Shown: in pieces, positions 1 through 6,821 of the stretch
Layout of the letters: each line of letters begins with the position of its first letter
Numbering within the stretch: position 1 is the stretch's first letter
Assembly: GCF_001456955.1 (NCBI RefSeq)
Contig: NZ_KQ758467.1
Span: 685,333 to 749,332 of the forward strand
Source of the DNA: Microbacterium enclense
Lineage (GTDB): Bacteria; Actinomycetota; Actinomycetes; Actinomycetales; Microbacteriaceae
Length of the DNA: 64,000 nucleotides
Direction: 5' to 3'
Program-made: the position numbers and the translations under genes
The notes under the pieces: model-generated
The model's input: only the letters and a program-made list of their open reading frames with translations
What the model was told of the DNA's origin: nothing
Database searches by the model: none

Positions 1-77
1 GAGAAGACATGCAGACCTCGGGAAAGGAAATGGGGTTGCTTCGACCGTACCTCCCGTCGCTATGCGCGGGCCGCAGT

Positions 78-219
78 GCACAACTCCTGCTGTGGCTGCA
101 CCGGCGCGGAGCGTCAGCGCCGGTCCGCAGCGTTGTGCAGGAGGTGTGCTCGCGCCGGCCCGGGCCGCGCAGGTGGAGGGGGGAGTCGGGGGGACAGGCG
201 GCTGGTGCACACCTCCTGC
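78..219. repeat. inverted-repeat cluster, GCAGGAGGTGTGC family
   Basis: The first 340 bases hold no gene I can support. They contain three copies of one 13-mer: GCACAACTCCTGC at 78-90, GCAGGAGGTGTGC at 137-149 and GCACACCTCCTGC at 207-219. Copies two and three are perfect inverted repeats bounding 83 bp. Copies one and two form a second, nested structure with inner arms CCGGCGC (101-107) and GCGCCGG (117-123). This looks like a short interspersed hairpin element. The function is unknown. Confidence 0.7.
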
Positions 220-286
220 CAGAAGCCCCCGAGCGCCCCGCCACCTCCCGCCCACGTCGCATTGAGCCCTGCGTCGCTGAGAACGA

Positions 287-320
287 CGGATGCCACGAGG
301 CCCAGGCCCCGTGGCATCCG
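287..320 (-). terminator. hairpin terminator after the MFS gene, built from inverted GGATGCC
   Basis: CGGATGCCACG (287-297) and CGTGGCATCCG (310-320) form a perfect 11-bp stem with a 12-nt loop, about 20 bp beyond the stop of the minus-strand MFS gene. There is no clear U tract, as is common in high-GC actinobacteria. Each arm contains the dispersed heptamer GGATGCC. Confidence 0.65.
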
Positions 321-340
321 ATGCTCTGCGACGAACCGCG

Positions 341-1792
341 TTACGGCGCGATCGCTCCGGCGGCGATGTTGTCGTCGTAGTCGACGTCTTTCGTCTCGGG
401 CGAGAGCACGAGGGCGATGAGCGTCAGCACGCCCATGGCCGACAGGTACAGACCGACCAGCCACGGGTTGCCCTCGCCGGTGGCCCACAGCGCCACCGCG
501 ACGATCGGCGCGAGAGCGGCACCGAGGATCGACGAGACGTTGTACGAGATGGCCGACCCGGTGTAGCGGGTGTTCGTCGGGAACAACTCGGGCAGCACCG
601 CACCCATGGGGCCGAAGGTCGCGCCCATCAGCAGGAAGCCGAACACGAGGAACGCCTGCACGAGTGCGCCGGTGAACTTCGGATCCGCGTGCGGCAGCAG
701 GAACACCGAGAACGTCAGGCCGAACACGATGATCGCGATGGTCACGCCGATGAGCAGGCGCTTGCGCCCGATCGCATCGGCCACCGGGCCCGACAGCATG
801 GTGAAGACGCCGAAGAACACCACGCCGATGATCTGCATGATGACGAAGTCGGTGTAGCCGAAGCCGAGCCCCGGCACGTAGGCGGCGGCGTCGAAGGCGG
901 TGCCGGCCTTCTCGGCCGCGGCGGCGGCGCCCTCGATCGTCGGCTTGGTGCCGTACGAGAGCGTGAAGCTCGTCATCAGGTAGAACAGCACGTACGTCGC
1001 CAGCATGATGAACGTGCCGAGGATCAGCTGCTTCCAGTTGCGGCGCACGACCTCGCCGAGCGGGAACTTGCGGATGACACCGCTCTTCTCGGCCTTCGCG
1101 AACGACTCGCTCTCGACGAGCTTGAGGCGCACGTAGAGGCCGACGATGACCATCACGGCCGAGAACAGGAACGGCACGCGCCAGCCCCAGGCGAGGAACT
1201 CCGCCGAGCGCTGCGCGGTGCCGTCGGGGTGCGGCAGCGCGAAATTGATGACGAGGAACACCGTATTGGCGATGATGAAGCCGATGGGGGCGCCCAACTG
1301 CGGGAACGTGCCGAACAGGGCGCGCTTGCCCTTCGGGGCGTTCTCGGTCGCGACCAGTGCCGCACCCGACCACTCGCCGCCGAGGGCGAAGCCCTGCGCG
1401 AGGCGCATGATCAGCAGCAGCACGGCCGCCCAGACGCCGATCTCGTTGAACGTGGGCAGGCAGCCGATGAGGAAGGTGGCGACACCCATCGTGAGAAGGG
1501 ATGCCACGAGCGTGGCCTTGCGACCGAAGCGGTCGCCGAAGTGGCCGAACACGATGGCGCCGAGGGGGCGCGCGACCATGGCGGCGCCGAAGACGCTGAA
1601 CGACAGCAGCAGCGAGGTGGTGTCGTTGCCGGTGGGGAAGAACAGCACCGGGAAGACGAGCACCGCCGCGGTGGCGTAGGCGTAGAAGTCGTAGAACTCG
1701 ATCGTCGTGCCGACCAGGCTCGCGGTGATGACACGCGAGCGTGGGTTGGCCGGGGCGACGGCGGAGCGGGTGGTGGGGGATGAGGAGGTCAT
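341..1792 (-). CDS. MFS transporter, metabolite:H+ symporter (MHS) type
   Basis: The 483-residue integral membrane protein has about 12 hydrophobic segments and should sit in the cytoplasmic membrane as a proton-coupled symporter. The N-terminal half carries the family loop RPLGAIVFGHFGDRFGRK between segments 2 and 3, followed by ALGGEWSGAALVATENAP, both typical of the MHS subfamily (ShiA, ProP, KgtP, citrate and benzoate carriers). The large loop near residue 230 (SESFAKAEKSG) is also usual. The substrate cannot be read from sequence; organic acids or compatible solutes are likely. It starts at ATG behind a weak ribosome site, stands alone, and ends in a GGATGCC hairpin. Confidence 0.88.
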   Translation of the reverse strand: MTSSSPTTRSAVAPANPRSRVITASLVGTTIEFYDFYAYATAAVLVFPVLFFPTGNDTTSLLLSFSVFGAAMVARPLGAIVFGHFGDRFGRKATLVASLLTMGVATFLIGCLPTFNEIGVWAAVLLLIMRLAQGFALGGEWSGAALVATENAPKGKRALFGTFPQLGAPIGFIIANTVFLVINFALPHPDGTAQRSAEFLAWGWRVPFLFSAVMVIVGLYVRLKLVESESFAKAEKSGVIRKFPLGEVVRRNWKQLILGTFIMLATYVLFYLMTSFTLSYGTKPTIEGAAAAAEKAGTAFDAAAYVPGLGFGYTDFVIMQIIGVVFFGVFTMLSGPVADAIGRKRLLIGVTIAIIVFGLTFSVFLLPHADPKFTGALVQAFLVFGFLLMGATFGPMGAVLPELFPTNTRYTGSAISYNVSSILGAALAPIVAVALWATGEGNPWLVGLYLSAMGVLTLIALVLSPETKDVDYDDNIAAGAIAP

Positions 1793-2002
1793 GAGCGCCT
1801 GACGAGAGGGTCGAACGGTCGCGTCCGGGGTCGGACGCGGCGGTGTCGCGCGCGCTCGCGGGGGTGGGTGCGAGTGTGGAGGCGAAGAATCACCGGGACG
1901 TCCCCGCGTCAGGGGCGTCAGACCCTCCAGTCTATGCGTGCGCTGAGTGAACGCCGCACGTGTGCGCCCCTTTGTGAGAGGAGCGTTGGCGCGCCGGGGC
2001 GA

Positions 2003-2356
2003 TCAGCGCCAGATGACCGCCAGCGCCGCGTTGAGCAGGGTCAGGATGCCGATGAGCCAGAAGATCGCGGAAGGCAGCGCGTCCGTGCGCTTCTGCCTCG
2101 CCGATCCGATGCCGAGCAGGGCGCCGATCACGAGCAGCACGACGAGCTTGATCGCGATCTTCGTGTAGTTCAGGTCGTGGTCGAGGCCCCAGGGAGCCGA
2201 CAGCGCCAGGCCCGACAGCAGGGAGATCCCGAGGGCGGGGTTCATCAGCCGGGTGATGCGGTTGCGGCGCGCCACCGCCTCGACGACCCACGCGCCGAAC
2301 AGCACCGCGAAGCCGACGAGGTGCACGAGGATGACGACGTTGCGCAGGATCTCCAT
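2003..2356 (-). CDS. small conserved membrane protein
   Basis: This is a 117-residue protein with four predicted hydrophobic segments (about residues 4-24, 38-55, 62-82 and 97-115) separated by short charged loops (EAVARRNR, SARQKRTD). It has no signal peptidase site and no recognisable catalytic motif. The layout resembles small membrane proteins of unknown function that are widespread in Microbacteriaceae. It lies between the MFS gene and the riboflavin operon, with more than 200 bp on each side, so it is probably a single transcription unit. I do not recognise a function. Confidence 0.75.
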   Translation of the reverse strand: MEILRNVVILVHLVGFAVLFGAWVVEAVARRNRITRLMNPALGISLLSGLALSAPWGLDHDLNYTKIAIKLVVLLVIGALLGIGSARQKRTDALPSAIFWLIGILTLLNAALAVIWR

Positions 2357-2432
2357 ACGGGTCAGATTATGGATGCCGTGCCGCGGTCGCCAGCAAGGCG
2401 GGCCTCACCGTGGGTCTCGGCGCAGCCGCCAC

Positions 2433-2582
2433 GATGAGGTCCCTGAGCCTGTCGAAGGGTCCGGCCCCCGCGGTGCCCCCGGTGGCTTCGACGGGCTCAG
2501 CCACCGAGATGAGGTCCCTGAGCCTGTCGAAGGGACCGGCCCCCGCGGTGCCCCCGGTGGCTTCGACGGGCTCAGCCGCCTC
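2433..2582. repeat. tandem duplication of a 75-bp REP-like unit
   Basis: Two almost identical 75-bp units start at 2433 and 2508. Each contains TGAGCCTGTCGAAG (2444-2457, 2519-2532) and its inverse CTTCGACGGGCTCA (2486-2499, 2561-2574), so each can fold into a hairpin. The 18-mer GGTCCCTGAGCCTGTCGA at 2438-2455 recurs, inverted and exact, inside the start of deoA (25682-25699), and a degenerate copy lies near 14670. The repeat sits downstream of ribH and may also end transcription of the riboflavin operon. Confidence 0.85.
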
Positions 2583-2612
2583 GGGCCTCCGAGCCCGCCC
2601 GGTCGACCGGGC

Positions 2613-3086
2613 TCAGCCGCGCAGCTCCCGCAAGACCAGAGCCGTGCGGATCGCCGCGTCGGCGGCCTCCTCGCCCTTGTCCTCCTTGGAGCCCTCGAGT
2701 CCCGCGCGGTCGAGACCCTGCTGCTCGTCGTCCAGCGTCAGCACGCCGAAACCGACGGGCTTGCCGGCGTCGAGCGCAACGCGCGTCAGGCCGTCGGTCG
2801 CCGCCGACGACACGAATTCGAAGTGCGGCGTCCCCCCGCGGATGATCACCCCGAGCGCCACCACGGCATCCGCCCCGCCCTCGAACGCCGCGCGAGCGGC
2901 GACCGGCAGCTCGAACGAACCGGGCACCCGCACGATGCGGTACGTCGCGCCCGTGGCATCCAGGATCCGCTTCGCCCCGGCGATGAGGCCGTTCGTGATG
3001 ACCTCGTGCCACGTGCCGGCGATGACGACGATGTTCAGGTCGGAGGCGTCGACGCCCCCGGTCTCGGGTGCTCCACTGCCGGCCAT
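2613..3086 (-). CDS. ribH: 6,7-dimethyl-8-ribityllumazine synthase
   Basis: The 157-residue enzyme condenses 5-amino-6-ribitylamino-uracil with 3,4-dihydroxy-2-butanone 4-phosphate, the penultimate step of riboflavin synthesis. Family blocks visible in order are the substrate pocket VPGSFELPVAA, the phosphate loop GVIIRGGTPHFEFV with the His that assists catalysis, and KPVGFGVLTLDDEQQ. The length is normal for the icosahedral or pentameric lumazine synthases. It is the last gene of ribD-ribE-ribBA-ribH; its start overlaps the ribBA stop by one base, so translation is probably coupled. Expression should follow the upstream FMN riboswitch. Confidence 0.96.
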   Translation of the reverse strand: MAGSGAPETGGVDASDLNIVVIAGTWHEVITNGLIAGAKRILDATGATYRIVRVPGSFELPVAARAAFEGGADAVVALGVIIRGGTPHFEFVSSAATDGLTRVALDAGKPVGFGVLTLDDEQQGLDRAGLEGSKEDKGEEAADAAIRTALVLRELRG

Positions 3087-4354
3087 CAGGCGCTCTCTTC
3101 CTTCATGTGCGCGAGCGCGTCGCGCAGGTCGTCCTCGGCGATGACGTGCCCCATGCGGTCACGCTTGGTCTCGAGGTACTGGTGGTTGTTGGGGCCGACG
3201 CCGACCAGCAGGGGCACCTGCTCGACGACGTCGAGGCCGAAGCCGCGCAGCTGCGCGACCTTGTCGGTGTTGTTCGTCAGCAGGCGCACCTTCTCGACCC
3301 CCAGGTCGGCGAGGATGCCGGCGGCCGCGGCGTAATCGCGGGCATCGGCGGGCAGACCCAGGGCCAGGTTGGCATCCACCGTGTCGAGTCCCCGCTCCTG
3401 CAGGTTGTACGCGCGCAGCTTGTTGATGAGGCCGATGCCGCGCCCCTCATGGCCGCGCATGTAGATGACGATGCCGCCGTCGCGGTCGATGGTGTCGAGC
3501 GCGGCGTCGAGCTGGGGGCCGCACTCGCACTTCAGCGATCCGAAGGCTTCGCCCGTCAGGCACTCGGAGTGCACGCGCACCAGCGGTGCCGGCTCGAGGA
3601 GGTCGCCCGAGACGACGGCGAGGTGGTCGGTGCCGGTGACGCGGTCCTTGTACGCCAGGAAGCGGAACGTGCCGTGCGAGGTGGGCACGTTCGACTCGGC
3701 GCGCAGGCTCACGCGGCGCCGGGCGGGCGCGGCCGTGGGCGAGGGATCGATCTCGTTCAGGTGGGCGATGAGCTGCTCGATCGTGATGACCGGGATGCCG
3801 TCGCGCTCACCGAGCTCGAACAGTCCGGGCAGGCGCATCATGCTGCCGTCCTCGGCAACGACCTCGGCGATCGCGCCGACCGGTTCGAGTCCGGCCAGGC
3901 GCATGAGGTCGACGGCCGCCTCGGTGTGCCCCGCACGTTCGCGGACGCCGCCGTCGACGGCGCGCAGCGGGAGCACGTGTCCGGGGCGGATGACGCTGGT
4001 CGGCACCGACTCCGGGTCGGCGAGCACGTTGAGCGTGCGCGCGCGGTCGGCGGCGCTGATGCCGGTGGTCACACCCGACGCGGCGTCGACGCTCACGGTG
4101 TACGCGGTGCCTCGCGCGTCCTCGTTGACCTCGACCATCGGGGGGAGGTCGAGCCGGTCGGCCCACTCGGCGGGCATGGGGGCGCAGACGTATCCGCTCG
4201 ACCAGCGGACCGTCCAGGCCAGCCACTCGGGGGTGGCGAGCTGGGCCGAGATGATGACGTCGCCCTCGTTCTCACGGTTCTCGTCGTCGGCGACCAGGAT
4301 CGGGCGTCCCTGACGAAGGGCTTCGAGGGCCTCGGGGATGGTGGACAGGCTCAT
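3086..4354 (-). CDS. ribBA: bifunctional DHBP synthase / GTP cyclohydrolase II
   Basis: This 422-residue fusion supplies both branches of riboflavin synthesis. Residues 1 to about 205 form the RibB half, which makes 3,4-dihydroxy-2-butanone 4-phosphate from ribulose 5-phosphate (DDENRENEGD acidic metal loop, ASGVTTGISAADRA, RAGHTEAAVDL). Residues from about 215 on form the RibA half with the zinc cluster SECLTGEAFGSLKCECG and the GTP-binding MRGHEGRGIGL. Both halves look complete. I chose the ATG at 4354 because the RibB domain begins there and it gives a 4-bp overlap with ribE; the open frame runs further upstream without homology. Confidence 0.95.
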   Translation of the reverse strand: MSLSTIPEALEALRQGRPILVADDENRENEGDVIISAQLATPEWLAWTVRWSSGYVCAPMPAEWADRLDLPPMVEVNEDARGTAYTVSVDAASGVTTGISAADRARTLNVLADPESVPTSVIRPGHVLPLRAVDGGVRERAGHTEAAVDLMRLAGLEPVGAIAEVVAEDGSMMRLPGLFELGERDGIPVITIEQLIAHLNEIDPSPTAAPARRRVSLRAESNVPTSHGTFRFLAYKDRVTGTDHLAVVSGDLLEPAPLVRVHSECLTGEAFGSLKCECGPQLDAALDTIDRDGGIVIYMRGHEGRGIGLINKLRAYNLQERGLDTVDANLALGLPADARDYAAAAGILADLGVEKVRLLTNNTDKVAQLRGFGLDVVEQVPLLVGVGPNNHQYLETKRDRMGHVIAEDDLRDALAHMKEESA

Positions 4355-5031
4355 GCGGAGCCCCTCTCGGTCGTTGCGGCGGATGCCGCGGGGTTCTCTT
4401 CGGTGCCGCGGGTCTCGGTGGCGGGCGTGCGGAAGGCGAGCATGCGCTGCACGTGGCGCGCGAGGATGTCGGTCTCGAGGTTCACCGGCCGTCCGGCCTC
4501 GGCGGTACCCAGCGTCGTCGCCGTGAGTGTCTCGGGGATCAGCGACACCTCGAGCCACGGCTCGGGGTCGCCTGCGGGGCTGACCGCGCTGACGGTGAGC
4601 GAGACGCCGTCGATCGCGATCGACCCCTTGTCGACGACGAGCGGGGCGAGATGGCTCGGGATGCCGACCCGCACGACGCTCCACTGTGCGCCTGGGCGCA
4701 CCTCGCGCACGGTCCCCGTGCCGTCGATGTGGCCCTGCACGATGTGTCCGCCGAGCCGGCCATGGGCGGCGGTGGCCCGCTCGAGGTTGACCGCGCGGCC
4801 GGGCGCCACGTCGGCGAGCGTCGACATGTCGAGAGTCTGCTTCATCACGTCGGCGGTGAACCAGTCCTCGCCGCGGTCGACCACGGTCAGGCACACCCCG
4901 CTGACCGAGATCGAGTCGCCGTGACCGGCGTCCGACACCGCGACGGGGGCCGTGACGGTGACCCGGACGCCGTCGCCCGAAGGCTCCACGGCGGTGATCG
5001 AGCCGATCTCTTCGACGATTCCGGTGAACAT
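4351..5031 (-). CDS. ribE: riboflavin synthase, alpha chain
   Basis: The 226-residue enzyme dismutates two lumazine molecules to riboflavin. It begins with the diagnostic MFTGIVEEIG and shows the two tandem lumazine-binding barrels: the first with ISVSGVCLTVVDRG and the second with IAIDGVSLTVSAV, followed by the oligomerisation tail EAGRPVNLETDILARHVQRM. The last 25 or so residues (TPATETRGTEENPAASAATT) are an unstructured extension beyond the usual end. It overlaps ribD by one base and ribBA by four, so the four rib genes are one translationally coupled operon. Confidence 0.95.
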   Translation of the reverse strand: MFTGIVEEIGSITAVEPSGDGVRVTVTAPVAVSDAGHGDSISVSGVCLTVVDRGEDWFTADVMKQTLDMSTLADVAPGRAVNLERATAAHGRLGGHIVQGHIDGTGTVREVRPGAQWSVVRVGIPSHLAPLVVDKGSIAIDGVSLTVSAVSPAGDPEPWLEVSLIPETLTATTLGTAEAGRPVNLETDILARHVQRMLAFRTPATETRGTEENPAASAATTERGSA

Positions 5032-6245
5032 CAGGCGTCTCCTCTGTTGTCGCTGGCGGGCGCGGGCGCGGTGAACGCGGGCTCGGCGGTGGCGGGCTCG
5101 GTGGCGGCGGGCTCGGTTGCCGCCGGTTGCGCCGCCGGGCGAGCCGCAGCCCGTGGCGTGGGTGCGCCGGGGGCCGCAGCCCGGGGCGTGGGTTCACCGG
5201 GGTCCGCCACCCGTGGCGTGGGTGCGCCGGGGGCCGCCGCGGGACGGGCGACGAACAGCGTGTCGTCGCCGAGCTGCTGGATGGATGCCACGGTCAGCCG
5301 CCGCGCGTCCGCGATGCTCGCGACGCCGATGTCGCCGAGGGCGAGGCGCGAGCCGCCGAGAAGCACGGGGGCCACATAGACGAGCAGCTCGTCGGCGAGC
5401 CCCTCGCGCAGGAACGCACTCGCGAGGGTGGGGCCGCCCTCGACGAAGACGCGCTGCAGGCCCCGCGCGGCGAGGTCGGTGAGCACGGCGTGCAGGTCAT
5501 GCGTCGCGTAGAAGAGGGGCTCGCGCGGATGGCGGCGCACAGCGGCATCCGGGGCCGTGTCGCTCTCGCCGATGACGACGGGCACGGGCTGCGCCTCGAG
5601 CAACGAACCGTCGGCGGCGCGCGCGGTCAGCGCGGGGTCATCGCTGCGAACTGTGCCGGTCCCCGCGATGATCGCGTCGGCCTCGGCGCGGCGCGCGTGC
5701 ACGTCGCGGCGGGCGGCGGGTCCGGTGATCCACTGGCTGGTGCCGTCATCGGCCGCGGCGCGACCGTCGAGGCTCTGCGCCCACTTGACGGTGACGTGGG
5801 GGCGGCCGGTGCGCTGGAGGGCGGCCCAGTCGTGGACGAGGGCCGCCGCTTCCGACGCGGCGAGACCCGCTTCGACGTCGACGCCCGCAGCGCGCAGGCG
5901 CTCCGCCCCGCCCGCTGCGGCATCCGTGGGATCGTCGAGGGCGTAGACGACGCGGGCGACGCCGGCCTCGATGAGCGCGACGGCGCACGGTCCGGTGCGG
6001 CCGGTGTGATTGCACGGCTCCAGGGTGACGACCGCCGTGGTGCCTCGGGCTTCGCCGGGCGCGAGCTTCGACAGGGCGTCGACCTCGGCGTGCGGTGTGC
6101 CCGCGCCGCGATGGAACCCCTCCGCCAGCACGTCGCCGGCCGGAGAGAGGATGACCGCGCCGACCTGCGGGTTCAGCCCGCGCGGGCCGCGCCGGGCGAG
6201 CAGGAGCGCTCGCCGCATGGCGTCGATCTCGGCGGCGGATGCCAT
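5031..6245 (-). CDS. ribD: bifunctional pyrimidine deaminase/reductase, with a repeat tail
   Basis: The 404-residue protein carries out the second and third steps of the GTP branch of riboflavin synthesis. The N-terminal deaminase has the zinc motif HAEVDALSKL followed by EPCNHTGRTGPC. The C-terminal reductase starts at VKWAQSLDGRAA and has EGGPTLASAFL. The catalytic core ends near residue 330. It is followed by about 70 residues of Pro/Ala/Thr-rich low complexity, including three copies of a ten-residue repeat of the type PGAPTPRxAA coded by an exact 30-bp period (5150-5239). This tail is not part of normal RibD. It is the first gene of the operon, downstream of the FMN riboswitch. Confidence 0.93.
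   Translation of the reverse strand: MASAAEIDAMRRALLLARRGPRGLNPQVGAVILSPAGDVLAEGFHRGAGTPHAEVDALSKLAPGEARGTTAVVTLEPCNHTGRTGPCAVALIEAGVARVVYALDDPTDAAAGGAERLRAAGVDVEAGLAASEAAALVHDWAALQRTGRPHVTVKWAQSLDGRAAADDGTSQWITGPAARRDVHARRAEADAIIAGTGTVRSDDPALTARAADGSLLEAQPVPVVIGESDTAPDAAVRRHPREPLFYATHDLHAVLTDLAARGLQRVFVEGGPTLASAFLREGLADELLVYVAPVLLGGSRLALGDIGVASIADARRLTVASIQQLGDDTLFVARPAAAPGAPTPRVADPGEPTPRAAAPGAPTPRAAARPAAQPAATEPAATEPATAEPAFTAPAPASDNRGDA
5150..5239 (-). repeat. 30-bp tandem repeat inside ribD
   Basis: Three head-to-tail copies begin at 5150, 5180 and 5210 around the core CCCGTGGCGTGGGT. They encode the PGAPTPR / PGEPTPR / PGAPTPR repeats of the RibD tail. The period is a multiple of three, so changes in copy number keep the frame. 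Confidence 0.85.
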
Positions 6246-6304
6246 TTCCCTGTCCTTCCCGCGGTGTCGGGGCGGGACCAGCGGGAAGGCGCGACGCGCC
6301 GTCC

Positions 6305-6447
6305 GTGCTGCCTCCTATCCGGACTAGCGAGGGGGAACCCCCGCATCACCGTCGGTCCCGGATTTCCACCGGATCGGCCCCACCGCGTGACGCGGAGGGG
6401 TTCGCGGACTGTCACCGCCGGTTCGGATTCTCACCGACCCCGGAGCA
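6305..6447 (-). promoter_or_regulatory. FMN riboswitch (RFN element)
   Basis: On the minus strand, 60 bp before ribD, the conserved blocks of an RFN element can be read in order. They are GGTGAGAATCCGAACC, then CGGTGACAGTCCGCGA, the variable stem with CCTCCGCGTCACGCGGTGGGG, then CCGGTGGAAATCCGGGACCGACGGTGA, and TAGTCCGGATAGGAGG closing the junction. This is the standard FMN-binding aptamer, which represses riboflavin genes when FMN is plentiful. The final AGGAGG-containing segment suggests control by hiding the ribosome site or by a terminator near ribD. Everything downstream (ribD-ribE-ribBA-ribH) should be under its control. Confidence 0.95.
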
Positions 6448-6574
6448 CGTTGTTGCACTTCTGAGTGTAGTGAACGTGGCGGTGGCGGTTTCATTCCCCG
6501 GAACGGGGCGAAACACGCGCGTTCGACGGGACCGGGGGTTTGCTCGCATGCGGGCGGGCGAGTCCGCGTGCCTG

Positions 6575-6680
6575 GTCGCGCCGCGCGGGCGGGCGTTCGT
6601 GCATGTCTTGTCGCGCCGCACGGGAGGGCGGGCGGGTGCGCTCGTGTCGTCGCGCCGCGCGGGCGGGCGGGCGTGCGGAC
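6575..6680. repeat. GC-rich direct repeats
   Basis: Three copies of GTCGCGCCGC followed by (A/G)CGGG(C/A)GGGCG begin at 6575, 6610 and 6649 in the divergent region between the riboflavin operon and the protease gene. The spacing is 35-39 bp. The rest of 6450-6821 holds the outward promoters; a possible AT-rich promoter for the protease lies around 6745-6775. Confidence 0.55.
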
Positions 6681-6821
6681 GCCTCCCGCGACCGCAACGG
6701 CGGCGCAACCTATACCAAAGAATCCCGGACGCGTCACCTGGTCGAAACTTTTAGGCCCTATTCTTTTCGTCGGCGGGCTTTCCTATCATTCCGCCTTGAA
6801 TTCTTCGCGAGGGTTGAGGGA

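Noticed and set aside
3068..4924. 618-residue open frame opposite ribBA/ribE
   Set aside because: It lies wholly antisense to well-supported riboflavin genes, is rich in Arg/Asp/His with no family motif, and is a frame-shadow typical of very high GC DNA.
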